Shown: positions 1 to 8,484 of the stretch, piece by piece
Layout of the letters: each line of letters starts with the position of its first letter
How positions within the stretch are numbered: the first letter of the stretch is position 1
Source of the DNA: JAVVFH01 sp032250585
Lineage (GTDB): Bacteria > Pseudomonadota > Gammaproteobacteria > Xanthomonadales > SZUA-36
Assembly: GCA_032250585.1 (NCBI GenBank)
Contig: JAVVFH010000075.1
Coordinates: 1-13,586 of the forward strand
Length of the DNA: 13,586 nucleotides
Direction of reading: 5' to 3'
Notes under the pieces: generated by a model
What the model was told of the DNA's origin: nothing
Seen by the model: only the letters and a program-made list of their open reading frames with translations
The model's database searches: none
Program-made: the position numbers and the translations under genes

Positions 1-873
1 CCAGGGGGCGGCAGCGAGGTTCTCGAAACCGTATCCCGCCCCGAAAATGACCATTGCATCGGCAACCTCCGGGAAAGCCAGAAAGTTGATTTCATTTTCG
101 GTGACAAATACTTTCGATGGCGGTAAATCAAGTGATGAGAAGCCAGCCTTCGTCAGGCTGATGTCCTGGTCGCCTGCCGAGGGCAGCAACCGGGTATTCG
201 GGTCCAGCAAGCGAAAGCGGACCCGCGAGGGTTTGTCCAGGAAGCCGTAACGGCGACAGAATCCTCCCGCGCCTGTATGCGTCGCCTCGATCGCTGTCAG
301 CGGCAGGGCGAGATCGAACAGCTCCGCGAGCACGGCGCGATGCCCTTCAATCAACTTGCTGTGGACGCCCGGCAGATCGATCTGGCGCAGATAGATCGTG
401 GGGCGAGGGTGTTTCTGCAGCCAGGCGACGATTGACAGCAGTTGCGACCAGTCATCCGCCAATTCCAGGGCACGCAGCGGTCGTTTTGCCAGCCAGGGGA
501 TCAGCTTGGGCTGCTGCTCGCGCGTCGTTTCGAGCAGGGCCGTGAACTGTTCCGCCGCCTTGCGCTTGCCGATCAGTCCGAGTGCATCCTCCAGCGTGTC
601 GACCCAGACGGCCGCCGGAATCTCATTGGTCCCGAGCACGCGGTGGTTGACGCTGCGCCATTCGATCCGATAGCGCCCCGCGGCCGCGGACAATTTGGCG
701 ATCCACGCGCGCACCTCGGGAAATCGTTCGCTCAATTCCCGCGTAGCAGGGCCTTTCAGCGTCAGGCGCCGGGGGAATACCGGTTCGCCGCCCGCCAGTG
801 AAGCGAGCAGCAGGCCGCGGTTCCAGAGCTTTTGCACCTGCGCTTTGAGAGCCGCCGGCGTCGTCCACTTCAT
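1..873 (-). CDS. jetD: Wadjet nuclease subunit JetD (DUF3322 + DUF2220/TOPRIM), cut by window edge
   Basis: JetD is the nuclease of Wadjet; it cleaves DNA once the JetABC motor has stalled on a fully extruded small circle. I translated the minus strand from ATG at 873: 291 codons stay open to the window edge. Residues 1 to about 200 match DUF3322 (VDTLEDALGLIGKRK near 91-105; YLRQIDLPGVHSKLIEGH at 161-178). From about residue 217 the DUF2220 part begins, with VFVTENEINFLAFP at 255-268 and VIFGAGYG at 275-282. The ENE segment is the likely TOPRIM glutamate strand. The acidic DxD segment expected just downstream lies outside the window, so catalytic integrity cannot be judged. Family members are roughly 380-400 residues, so about a quarter is missing. 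The ATG overlaps the jetC stop (ATGA), implying translational coupling. The DUF3322/DUF2220 pairing fits type I Wadjet. Confidence 0.93.
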   Translation of the reverse strand, partial: MKWTTPAALKAQVQKLWNRGLLLASLAGGEPVFPRRLTLKGPATRELSERFPEVRAWIAKLSAAAGRYRIEWRSVNHRVLGTNEIPAAVWVDTLEDALGLIGKRKAAEQFTALLETTREQQPKLIPWLAKRPLRALELADDWSQLLSIVAWLQKHPRPTIYLRQIDLPGVHSKLIEGHRAVLAELFDLALPLTAIEATHTGAGGFCRRYGFLDKPSRVRFRLLDPNTRLLPSAGDQDISLTKAGFSSLDLPPSKVFVTENEINFLAFPEVADAMVIFGAGYGFENLAAAPW

Positions 874-3800
874 CCCTGCAGCCTTTGCTTCCCGGCACGG
901 TATTCCTCGATGCTCAGGGTGCGTAAAACGGAGTCACGACCGTTTTCATTGTGGACAAAGCCGACGCTGGCGACGAACGGCTCGATAATATGGATTTTCT
1001 GCAGCGGCGTGACGATCAGCAATTGCAGGTTGAGTTGCGCGAAAAGTTGCAGGCCGTAATGGGCCGATTCATCAGAACCGCGCCCGAAGGCCTCGTCGAT
1101 TACCACGAAGCGGAACGAGCGCGAACGCACCGCACCCCATTCCAGGCCAAACTGGTACGCCAGGCTGGCGGCCAGCACGGTGTAGGCCAGTTTTTCTTTC
1201 TGGCCGCCGGATTTTCCGCCCGAATCGGCATAATGCTCGTGTTCGCTGTTGTCTTCCCGCCAGCGCTCGCTGGCAGCGAAAACGAACCAGTTACGCACGT
1301 CGGTCACCTTGGCTGTCCAACGCCGATCCAGGTCGGCGTGTTCGGTGCGGCCGCGAAACCGTTCGATGATGCGCTTGACCTGCAGAAATTTGGCTTCCGA
1401 ATACTGTGCATCGTCCGAGCCGGTGAGGGCCCCTTCCGTGCAGGCACGCAGCTCGGTCTGAAAATCGCGGATGTCGGCGTCGAGGTTCATCTGCGCCTCG
1501 AGACTGATGTAGCGGCCCGGGTTGTAATCAATCTGTGTCAGTGATTCGTTGATCCGGGCAATGCGCTCCTTGATGGTTTCCCGCTCGCGGGCCAGCTGGG
1601 ACTGGAAATTTGCGACCTCGCGAATCGTGTTCTCGTTCAGCAATTCCTTGAAACGGCCTTCGAAACGGGGCAGGTCGTCGGCCTGCAATTGGTCCAGCAT
1701 CAAGCGGTATTCGGGTCCGGCAGCCAGGTTGGCATCGACGTCCCGGGTCTCCAGGGGCCACTTGCCGTTATACTCGGTCATGGCCTTGACGATTTTTTCG
1801 GACAGACGCTTGATCTTGGCGTCTTCCGCGTCGATCCGGGCCTGCAGCCAGTCGCGCATGTCGCGCTCGCGATTGTCACAGGACTCGACCGTCAGTAACT
1901 GCTTGCCGAGCGCTTCCTCGCGCATCTCTTCCAGCAGACTGAATCGCCGGACCGAGTCCTCTGCGGTCTCGAGCAACAGGGTTTGCGCCTGCTGCTGCAG
2001 CTCTTGCGCGGCATTGATCTTCTGTTCGGTTTTGGAGCGCTTGTCTTTCTTTTCGTCGAGTTGGCGCTCCGTATCCTGCAACTCTTCTTCGACTGCGGCG
2101 AGCTGGGCGCTGAGCGTTTTGAGCAGGTCAGAGGCGGCCTCGAGCGCCCGTTTTTCCTCCTCCAGCCGGGCAATGCTAACCGCCACGGGTTGCCAGTCGA
2201 GATCACGGAAGTCCTCGTATTCGCCCAGCTTCGAGAGGATCGAGAGACGCTCCGCGAGGACGGACTGTTCTTTCTCCAGACTGGCGATGCGCGCACCGAT
2301 TTCGCCCAGCTGTGTTTCCTGTCGTTTGGCTTCCTGTTCCAGTACCGCGATTTTTTCCGCGTTGCTCCACCCGAGGACGTAGCGACGGCGATCGTCGAGG
2401 CGATGCCGGTCATCCTTTTCATGCCGTTCCCCCGGCGCCTTGATCTGGCCCGCCCGGGTGATGGCGCGGGTTTCGCGGCGAAACTGTTCCTGCGACCGGC
2501 AGCAGGCCAGATCAAAGCGGTGTGCCACTTCGCGCTCGATCCAGTCGTAAAAAAGCGAGTCGGGTTTGAACTGCAGCTTGCGCACCAGCGAATCGGCATG
2601 CAGCGACGGTCGTTCGCTACGCCGTCCTTCACGTACCCGAAAATAGACCAGTCGCCCGCGCAGATGCGTGCGGTCCACCCATTGCGCCACCCTGGCGTAA
2701 GAAGGGTCCGGGACCAGAAGAGACAGGCCGAAACCGTGCAGCAGCCGTTCGATGGCGCCTTCCCAGTCGCGCTCGTCCTCGCGAACCTGCAGCAATTCGC
2801 CGGCAAACGGCATCTCTTCTTCGGCCAGGCCCAGGGCCTGGCAGAGCGAACGCCGGATGACGATCTGGTTTTCGTCGATGTTGGTGACACGGGCTTTCAG
2901 GCCCGTGATTTCCTTCTTCACCCGCTCATGTTCCTGCCGTCCCTGGGCAAATTCGACTTCGGCACGGGTGCGGTCATTCTGAGCCTTCGCGGTTGCTTCT
3001 TCCGCCATTTCACGCCAGTTGGCGGTTTCAGAGCGCTGCCGGAGAAAGGCTTCCTGGGTCGCGGCGGGGTGTTGATCCAGCGAGCGCACCAGCTCCTCAT
3101 AACGCGCGGCCTTGTGTTTGCGCCGCGCCAGCTCGTCCTGTTGCTGCAGTATTTCCACGCCGATAGTCTCGATGCGGTCGCCGCCGTTTTCCGCGATGGC
3201 GCGCCGCAGTTCGCGCTCCTGCGCCTGCTGTTCCCGCCGTTGCCCGGCCAGTCGCTCGATGGCAGTCTGGTGGCGGGTCAGTTCTTCGTTCAGCGCGGCG
3301 AGGCGTTTTTCCAGCAGATTCCCTTTCAGGGTGGCGAACCACGGGCGCAGGGCGTCACGGCAGGCGCGCAGATCTGCCGCAGTTTTTGCCAGAGCCAGGT
3401 GACGTTCGCAATCCTCGACCAGAGGCTCCAGCATCTCAACCTGTTCTTTGGCCTTGAGGACTGCCTCGTGTGCCCGGTTGAGATCCTCGAAGTGGCTAAT
3501 CAGGGCGGCTATGCGCGGCGCAACATCGAAAGGTTCGAGCATGTGGCTGCGCACGAATTCGGTGAGATTCCCGACCGACTTGAGCGACACGGTCTGCAGG
3601 AACAGGTCGAGCGCCTGTTCGTTCTCGATGCCCAGGCGTCGCCGGAACCACGCGCCGTAGGGAGGGAAGCTGTCGAACAACTCGATGCCGCCGGAGCGGA
3701 GCTGCTTGCGCAGGCCGAGTATCTCGCTGCCGAAACCGGAAAAATCGGCGGCTATGGAGAGATCGCGTTCGCTGGTGGCGTAAAGGCGCGCCGGCTGCCC

Positions 3801-4235
3801 CTTGGCGTCCTTCATCCAGAAGACCTGCGCGAGGGTGACGGTTTTATTGAATCCGGCGTTATAAAAAACGCCGAGTACGACCGAGTAACTGCTGAAATCG
3901 CGCAGAGCGACCGGCTTGGCGCTGCCCAGGGTTTCCTGCCGTTCCGATTTGTAATAGCCGAGCACATAGGAGCGTAGCGAGCGTTCGCGGCTGTCGGCGC
4001 CGGCCGCCTTGTTGTAGGCAACGCGTTGACTCGGCACCAGCAGGGTGGTGACGGCGTCGACCAGCGTCGACTTGCCGGAACCGATATCGCCCGTCAGCAG
4101 GCCGTTTTTTCCATCCAGATGCAAGGTCCAGACCCGGCCGTCGAAGGTCCCCCAGTTGAACACTTCGAGTCGTTGCAGGCGAAATCCGGCGAGACGGTCA
4201 TCGGCCATGAATTCCAGTTCAAGGGCCTCAGCCAT
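870..4235 (-). CDS. jetC: Wadjet SMC-like ATPase JetC
   Basis: This is the ATPase motor of Wadjet, an SMC/MukB-like protein that extrudes DNA loops with JetA and JetB. The 1121-residue product starts at ATG 4235, chosen because GGAGGA sits 5 bases upstream and the family N-terminus (RLEVFNWGTF) follows; an upstream in-frame extension to 4319 lacks support. Walker A is GDIGSGKST at residues 49-57, followed by type I JetC segments such as SLKSVGNLTEFVRSHMLEPF. Long charged heptad-like regions at about 260-460 and 640-950 form the coiled-coil arms, flanking a hinge-like globular part at about 465-640. The C-terminal SbcCD-like head carries the signature SGGQKEKL at 1009-1016 and Walker B FVVIDEAFG with D1047/E1048. 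All ATPase motifs look intact, so the motor should be active. It overlaps jetB by 8 bases and jetD by 4. Confidence 0.95.
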   Translation of the reverse strand: MAEALELEFMADDRLAGFRLQRLEVFNWGTFDGRVWTLHLDGKNGLLTGDIGSGKSTLVDAVTTLLVPSQRVAYNKAAGADSRERSLRSYVLGYYKSERQETLGSAKPVALRDFSSYSVVLGVFYNAGFNKTVTLAQVFWMKDAKGQPARLYATSERDLSIAADFSGFGSEILGLRKQLRSGGIELFDSFPPYGAWFRRRLGIENEQALDLFLQTVSLKSVGNLTEFVRSHMLEPFDVAPRIAALISHFEDLNRAHEAVLKAKEQVEMLEPLVEDCERHLALAKTAADLRACRDALRPWFATLKGNLLEKRLAALNEELTRHQTAIERLAGQRREQQAQERELRRAIAENGGDRIETIGVEILQQQDELARRKHKAARYEELVRSLDQHPAATQEAFLRQRSETANWREMAEEATAKAQNDRTRAEVEFAQGRQEHERVKKEITGLKARVTNIDENQIVIRRSLCQALGLAEEEMPFAGELLQVREDERDWEGAIERLLHGFGLSLLVPDPSYARVAQWVDRTHLRGRLVYFRVREGRRSERPSLHADSLVRKLQFKPDSLFYDWIEREVAHRFDLACCRSQEQFRRETRAITRAGQIKAPGERHEKDDRHRLDDRRRYVLGWSNAEKIAVLEQEAKRQETQLGEIGARIASLEKEQSVLAERLSILSKLGEYEDFRDLDWQPVAVSIARLEEEKRALEAASDLLKTLSAQLAAVEEELQDTERQLDEKKDKRSKTEQKINAAQELQQQAQTLLLETAEDSVRRFSLLEEMREEALGKQLLTVESCDNRERDMRDWLQARIDAEDAKIKRLSEKIVKAMTEYNGKWPLETRDVDANLAAGPEYRLMLDQLQADDLPRFEGRFKELLNENTIREVANFQSQLARERETIKERIARINESLTQIDYNPGRYISLEAQMNLDADIRDFQTELRACTEGALTGSDDAQYSEAKFLQVKRIIERFRGRTEHADLDRRWTAKVTDVRNWFVFAASERWREDNSEHEHYADSGGKSGGQKEKLAYTVLAASLAYQFGLEWGAVRSRSFRFVVIDEAFGRGSDESAHYGLQLFAQLNLQLLIVTPLQKIHIIEPFVASVGFVHNENGRDSVLRTLSIEEYRAGKQRLQG

Positions 4236-4860
4236 CGGTATCCTCCGGCGCGTTGACCAGTTGCTGTCGGTATTCCGCCAACCGCCCCTCGAAGTCGGAC
4301 AGCCATTGCGCATCGACATAGGCCTTGATGATGCGCCGCACTTCGATCATCTGTTCCTGCCCCCGCAGACGGCGCACAAAACCGAGCGCGGCGATCTTGT
4401 TCAGGCTGGTATCGACCTGATCGATGAGCTTCGCCTCGTTGCTGCCGGCCGGCAGAAAGATCCGAATCAGCTCCACGACTTCGTCGCGGGACAGGATCAG
4501 GCGCGTATCGCCGCCGGCGGCGTCAAATTCAGCCAGTTTTTTACGCAACAGCGCGAGCAGCAGACTGACGGGATAGGCCAGTTGCCGCCGGGCCACCAAG
4601 CGCGGGATGGCCGGTTGCCCTTCTTCGTCGAGATCCTCGCGGGAGCGTAAGAAAGCGTAGCCTTCCGCCTCGTCGAGCAGCAAATCCAGGCCGAGTACGG
4701 CCACGTAGTCCCGGACACTCGCCTGCAGATTCAAAAGGGCGGCCCACAGGCCCGGGTTATCCTCCTGGTAAATCACGCCCTTGAGCAGAGGCACCACCAC
4801 CGACGAGAGTTCCTCGGTCCTGGCAGCCGCATGGCCGGGGTCGGCAGTTCCAATGTTCAT
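4228..4860 (-). CDS. jetB: Wadjet KITE subunit JetB (DUF4194)
   Basis: JetB is the MukE-like (KITE) accessory subunit that binds the kleisin JetA and the JetC heads. The 210-residue product begins at ATG 4860, overlapping the jetA stop by four bases (ATGA). Recognisable DUF4194 features are an N-terminal LLKGVIYQEDNPGLWAALL segment near residues 25-43, then DYVAVLGLDLLLDEAEGYAFL at about 52-72, an RLVARRQLAYPVSLLLALLR helix at about 86-105, and a winged-helix-like part with VDTSLNKIAALGFVRRL near 149-165. There is no signal peptide or membrane segment; the protein is cytoplasmic. Length is normal for the family. Its position between jetA and jetC is the canonical type I order. Identification rests on sequence resemblance plus operon context and is strong. 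Confidence 0.92.
   Translation of the reverse strand: MNIGTADPGHAAARTEELSSVVVPLLKGVIYQEDNPGLWAALLNLQASVRDYVAVLGLDLLLDEAEGYAFLRSREDLDEEGQPAIPRLVARRQLAYPVSLLLALLRKKLAEFDAAGGDTRLILSRDEVVELIRIFLPAGSNEAKLIDQVDTSLNKIAALGFVRRLRGQEQMIEVRRIIKAYVDAQWLSDFEGRLAEYRQQLVNAPEDTDG
4241..4246 (-). promoter_or_regulatory. Ribosome binding site of jetC
   Basis: The minus strand reads GGAGGA five bases before the ATG at 4235. It lies inside the end of jetB and decides the jetC start over the longer open frame reaching 4319. Confidence 0.75.
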
Positions 4861-6308
4861 GCTCGGTCTCTCAGTAAAATGATGCGCGGCAAAGTCGCCC
4901 GCCGCATGACACCTGCTTCGGAGTGCCAGATCACCTCTTCGCGCAGTTCCTCATCCACGGCCGTCCCGGGCCAATCGCCGGCCAACTGCAGGTAGGCTAC
5001 CAGCTCAGCCAAACCATGGCGAAGGGGATGGTGAAAGACCACTTCGGCCAGGCTGATCTGGCTGCGGCTTCGCAGTTCCTTGCGGATATTGGCGTCAAGC
5101 CTGGCGCGGTCAACCACGATTTGCGAGTAGAGCGCGCTCGTATCGACGTCCACATCCCCCTCGTCCAGCACCACGCCGGCAATAAGTGCTTTGAACGGTG
5201 GCCGGTAGAGCGGTCTTTCCAGCGGCAATTTGATGGTCGCGGTGGTCTCGGCCAGTGGCATGAAGTCTCCGGCCGGGTGCGCATCCCGCAGGGCCAGTGC
5301 GTGGTTTTCGACGTGGTGCAGGATGTCCATGATGCGCCGGTTTTCCAGCCAGGCCTGGTCATCGAGGAAACGGCGCAGTTGCTGGGAGAGCCTGGCCACG
5401 GTGCGCTGGGTGTGCTCTCCCGCTTCGAGCCAGTCGTAGTGCACGCGCTGCAGACGGGGTTCGGGGTGCAGGTCAAGGATCGGCGGCAAGGAAAGCACCT
5501 GTTCCAGCAGGCCGCTCAACTCCTCCTGCCGCGACTGGGACATCAGGAAATCCCAGAACGCACGGAAGCTTTTCCCCTGATCGGAATCGGCGATGGCATC
5601 GCGCTCGCCCATGATTTCTTCCAGCAGCGCGCCCTTGGCCCCGTCCCACAGCGCGATGCGCTCGCGCACCCGCCGGTCGAGGCTGCGGAAATTGTGTTCC
5701 ACTTCGCGAAAATCGGTCAGTAGCTCCCGCGCCAACTGAAGAAACTGCTGGAAACGGTCCTTGAGCGCCGTGTCGTCCAGGAGCGGAATGTCACCCGCCG
5801 CTATGCGGGCGATTTCGGCGTCAATGTCAGCGCGCCGTTTTTGCAGTTCGGCGATCCGCACTTGCGGATCGGTCTCGCTCCCCTCGCTCATCTGACGCAG
5901 CAGTTCGAATAGGGTAAGCAGGCGTGATTCGGTGCCGACAAAGCTTCGTGCGGTGAGGTCCTGCAGCCAGGCGAGGGCCTTTTCGGTGGCCGGAGTCAGG
6001 TCGAAATGTGGTTCGTCCGTGCCGGCCGGATAGAATTTTCGCAGCCAACCCTTGTCGTTTTCGGCCCAGTCGTTGAGATAGCCCAGCGCGGTTCCCGGAA
6101 ATGTTTCGGTCCCCAACTGTTCGCGCAGGACGAAGAGCTCATCTTCCAACGCCTCGGCCAGATCGGCCTGTGACAAATTCCGCACGTTGGGCGTGATGAA
6201 CACCCGGTGCAGAAAACTGGCTACCAGCGGTGCGTGCTGGGCACGCAGCAGGCGCCAGGCGGGGTGGCTCTGGCGGAGCAGCTCTAATGTGGTGTAATCG
6301 AGGGCCAT
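4857..6308 (-). CDS. jetA: Wadjet kleisin subunit JetA (DUF3375)
   Basis: JetA is the MukF-like kleisin that bridges the two JetC heads and recruits JetB. I start it at ATG 6308, giving 483 residues beginning MALDYTTLELLRQSHPAWRL, the usual DUF3375 N-terminus and length. The frame stays open upstream to 6500, but the extra residues (hydrophobic, then unrelated) do not resemble the family and run into the repeat-rich leader. Landmarks are LVASFLHRVFI near 28-38, a GYLNDWAENDKGWLRKFYP segment near 80-98, a coiled-coil-like stretch at about 160-190 (ELQKRRADIDAEIARI), and SFRAFWDFLMSQSRQEELSGLL around 270. No strong Shine-Dalgarno precedes 6308, so an alternative start at 6380 (MRVQSHW) cannot be excluded. 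It is the first gene of the jetABCD operon. Confidence 0.93.
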   Translation of the reverse strand: MALDYTTLELLRQSHPAWRLLRAQHAPLVASFLHRVFITPNVRNLSQADLAEALEDELFVLREQLGTETFPGTALGYLNDWAENDKGWLRKFYPAGTDEPHFDLTPATEKALAWLQDLTARSFVGTESRLLTLFELLRQMSEGSETDPQVRIAELQKRRADIDAEIARIAAGDIPLLDDTALKDRFQQFLQLARELLTDFREVEHNFRSLDRRVRERIALWDGAKGALLEEIMGERDAIADSDQGKSFRAFWDFLMSQSRQEELSGLLEQVLSLPPILDLHPEPRLQRVHYDWLEAGEHTQRTVARLSQQLRRFLDDQAWLENRRIMDILHHVENHALALRDAHPAGDFMPLAETTATIKLPLERPLYRPPFKALIAGVVLDEGDVDVDTSALYSQIVVDRARLDANIRKELRSRSQISLAEVVFHHPLRHGLAELVAYLQLAGDWPGTAVDEELREEVIWHSEAGVMRRATLPRIILLRDRA

Positions 6309-6436
6309 GTCGTCATTCGAGAGGTTCAGTTGCGCGCGACTGGCAGGGTAGGCCGCCTTCCAGTGACTTTGCACGCGCATGACCGCACCCGTTAAGTCGA
6401 GCCCTACAGGAGGCCGGATTTCCTTGCGCTTTATTA

Positions 6437-6472
6437 AGTATAATAACGGTAATAACGCGGATAATAACGCGG
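6437..6472 (-). promoter_or_regulatory. Candidate jetABCD promoter with three direct repeats
   Basis: On the minus strand a good -10 hexamer, TATACT (6442 down to 6437), lies about 130 bases before the jetA ATG. Immediately upstream are three direct copies of CGTTATTA (plus-strand TAATAACG starting at 6441, 6450 and 6462), the outer two extended to CCGCGTTATTA. No convincing -35 hexamer is visible at 16-18 bases. This would suit an activator-dependent promoter or repressor-bound repeats, but that is inference. The AT-rich composition contrasts with the surrounding GC-rich DNA. Confidence 0.35.
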
Positions 6473-6557
6473 ACACCCATATCCCACCAAAGAATAACAA
6501 AGGCCGAACAAAGACCGGACATCCAAAACGAAGTCAGAAAACTAAGTCAGGACACCC
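6471..6557 (-). repeat. GGGTGTCC-type repeats upstream of jetA (array A)
   Basis: On the minus strand three copies of GG(G/A)TGTCC occur at 6471-6478, 6517-6524 (GGATGTCC) and 6550-6557. They share the TGGGTGTC core with the arrays at 8485-8624 and 13080-13148 but point the opposite way. Their spacing (46 and 33 bases) and flanks differ, so they look like a degenerate or older array. They lie directly upstream of the jetABCD leader. Confidence 0.45.
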
Positions 6558-6575
6558 TAAACTTTATCCCGCCTT

Positions 6576-7302
6576 GAATTCAACGCGTAAGTGCAACTGT
6601 GAAATTTCGGTATAAAGGCAAGCTGCGGGAGCATCATGGTTTTCCCTACCGACGGAAGTAAGAGGAGCACAAATGAGAGGCTACACGCAGCTTACCCTAG
6701 AGGAACGATACCAAATTTACATCCTGAAGAAAGCGGAATATAGCCAACGCAGATTGCCGAGCTGCTGGAGCGTGATACGTCGACCGTCTCCCGGGAACTG
6801 GGCCGTAACCGGGGGCTGCGCAGCTATCGGCCCAAACAAGCTCATCAACGGGCGTAGGCACGAGGTTTAAACAAAGTGCGATCCAGGCTCGACCGTAAAG
6901 TCTGGCAGCAAGTCGACCTGCTGATCCGCCAGGAATGGAGCCCGGAGCAAATCGTCGGTCGTCTTGGGATGGAGTACGAGGTTCAGATCAGCCGTGAGTG
7001 GATCTACCAGCATATTTATATCGATAAACGCTCAGGTGGCCATCTGTAGCGCTATTTGCGTTGTCAGAAGAAGCGGTGCAAACGTTATGGGAGCTACGAC
7101 CACCGCGGCATCATTCCCAACCAGGTCTCGATCGATGAGTGGCCCGCCATCGTCGAGGCCCGTGGTCGCTTTGGTGATTGGGAAGGCGACACCGTGGTCG
7201 GCAAGCGTCATCGTGGCGCCAGGGTAATGGACTACCGGAAACCCTTCGAAGTCTTCTTCAATATCAAGACTTCGTTAACCGTTTCACTTAAAAGTTGAAT
7301 CC
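6576..7302 (+). mobile_element. Decayed IS30-family insertion sequence
   Basis: The ends form imperfect terminal inverted repeats. Bases 6576-6603 (GAATTCAAC, then TAAGTG, then AAC) match the reverse complement of 7275-7302 (GGATTCAAC, TAAGTG, AAAC) at 21 of 28 positions. They enclose the IS30-type transposase remnant and the right repeat overlaps its stop codon. The element is about 0.73 kb, against roughly 1.0-1.2 kb for intact IS30 relatives, because the central part of the transposase is gone. No clear target duplication is seen at these approximate ends. It sits between the Wadjet leader and the RAYT gene. Confidence 0.7.
6673..7298 (+). pseudogene. IS30-family transposase remnant (frameshift, two stops, internal deletion)
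   Basis: The start at ATG 6673 has a good ribosome site (AGAGGAG at 6661-6667) and opens with the IS30 N-terminus YTQLTLEERYQIYILKK. Near 6745 one base appears lost: the expected IAELLERDTSTVSRELGRNR continues in another frame. In that frame in-frame TAG codons occur at 6855-6857 and 7047-7049; the second stands where a tryptophan-like codon would be expected. Later sequence gives the start of the catalytic domain, RFGDWEGDTVVGKRHRGA, with the first DDE aspartate. At about 7220 it jumps straight to the family C-terminal motif DYRKPFEVFFNIKTSL. Roughly 110-130 codons carrying the remaining catalytic residues are therefore missing. The protein cannot be functional. It could be trans-mobilised only if an intact relative recognises its ends. 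Confidence 0.85.
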
Positions 7303-7370
7303 AGGAACCGGCCAAAGCAGGTTTTTTGACGGTTTTGACCGACCTTACAGAATTGAGCTCTTTTGGATGG

Positions 7371-7382
7371 CTGAATATTCAG
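7371..7382. repeat. 12-bp perfect palindrome between IS30 remnant and RAYT
   Basis: CTGAATATTCAG is a perfect 12-bp palindrome in the 150-base gap between the IS30 right end and the RAYT stop. The gap is otherwise without a recognisable gene. The role is unknown; it could be part of the RAYT 3' flank. Confidence 0.3.
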
Positions 7383-7452
7383 ATTTCACCCTATGCGAAC
7401 CACTGCAAACCGCCCGTTGCAAGTGGATTTCAGGCGTTACTGAATTTTGAAT

Positions 7453-8406
7453 TTATCCCGGACAGAGCCGATCGCCAATAGCGTGTCCTTTCACAAATTT
7501 TTGTCCGATGGATCGGGCAAAAGCCTTCAACAAGGTCACCGGCCCCAAAGCACCAAACCCCGCCATTTCCTCTTTGGCGAGGTAATCTAATACCGGTGAC
7601 GCATCCATCCTTAATCTCGTCAATATGGGTGGCACTTTGGCCGGGATATGTCCCCGCGCGTCGCGTCTGATTGCCCGGCCACCCCAGTCCACCAGTTCCA
7701 GATAATCCTTGAGGTCAATCGGAATGGCGTTGTGAGCCTGCTGATCGAGCGCACGCAAGCTGTCGGCCTCGGGTTGTTTAATCCGTTCCTGAACCGAGGT
7801 GTAATCGGATTGTTCCGGCGTCGTAGCCAAGACTGCTCTTATCGGGTTCAGGTCCACGTACGCCATGCAGGCCAGTAAAGCGCGTTCATCCAGCAGGGCC
7901 TGGGATTTGAAACGGCCTTCCCAGAACCGTCCGGTGCACTGGTCTTCCGCATTGGCCAGACGGGCAATCGGCTCATTAATGCAGCGCATGAACCAGGAAA
8001 GGTTGTTCAGTCGTTCACGCCAGGTAGCAAGCAACTCAGTAACCGATTCAAGCTCAATGGAACTCAAGCTTGCATTGCGGAGATATTTTTGCATCAAAAC
8101 GGGGCTGGTAAAAACCCGCGTCCAGCGGCGGGCGACTTCTTCATCCGTCCAGCCTTTTGCCTGCTGGACATCGACCCGAACCACGATGTGGTAGTGATTA
8201 CTCATGATGGCGTAGGCACACAGGTCAACGGCAAATACCGAACACAGCAGTTTGATTCGATCGAGTATCCATTGGCGCCGATGTTCGAAGTCGAAGCCGG
8301 TGCGGGAGTCCTTACCGCAGAGGAACGCGCGCCGCACGCATCGGGAGATGCAGTGATAATAGGGTGTGTCTTCAAGAGAGACTTGGCGATAGCGAGCTTT
8401 TGGCAT
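7453..8406 (-). CDS. REP-associated tyrosine transposase (RAYT, Y1/HUH family)
   Basis: RAYTs are single-strand-acting HUH nucleases related to IS200/IS605 TnpA, thought to disperse REP elements. The 317-residue product starts MPKARYRQVS at ATG 8406; a TTG at 8433 adds nine residues and is less likely. It has the N-terminal TPYYHCISRCVRRAFLC motif of this branch, the metal-binding HUH motif HYH at residues 71-73 (MSNHYHIVVRVD), and a candidate catalytic tyrosine Y183 in AYVDLNPIRA. It is longer than classic RAYTs of about 150-230 residues, with an extra C-terminal part rich in charged residues (about 210-317). The frame is uninterrupted, so the enzyme may be active. Its 5' side is packed with TGGGTGTC repeats and related motifs lie beyond its 3' side. 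This arrangement is typical of a RAYT with its own repeat family. Confidence 0.88.
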   Translation of the reverse strand: MPKARYRQVSLEDTPYYHCISRCVRRAFLCGKDSRTGFDFEHRRQWILDRIKLLCSVFAVDLCAYAIMSNHYHIVVRVDVQQAKGWTDEEVARRWTRVFTSPVLMQKYLRNASLSSIELESVTELLATWRERLNNLSWFMRCINEPIARLANAEDQCTGRFWEGRFKSQALLDERALLACMAYVDLNPIRAVLATTPEQSDYTSVQERIKQPEADSLRALDQQAHNAIPIDLKDYLELVDWGGRAIRRDARGHIPAKVPPILTRLRMDASPVLDYLAKEEMAGFGALGPVTLLKAFARSIGQKFVKGHAIGDRLCPG

Positions 8407-8484
8407 ATGCAAGAGCTTAATCTGCTGGTTCAAGTATCGGAAGAGTCAAGTACCCCGATTTCTTGTAGGGTATTTAAGGTGTTG

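Noticed and set aside
1983..3977. 664-codon open frame on the plus strand opposite jetC
   Set aside because: It is the antisense shadow of a GC-rich gene; the minus-strand frame has clear SMC motifs and overlaps its neighbours as an operon.
6441..6472. Iteron-type replication origin from the TAATAACG repeats
   Set aside because: Only three short repeats are present with no replication initiator gene nearby; promoter or regulator repeats are simpler.
6309..6500. Upstream in-frame extension of jetA by 64 codons
   Set aside because: The extra residues do not resemble DUF3375 proteins and the frame crosses the AT-rich repeat leader; the family N-terminus begins exactly at ATG 6308.
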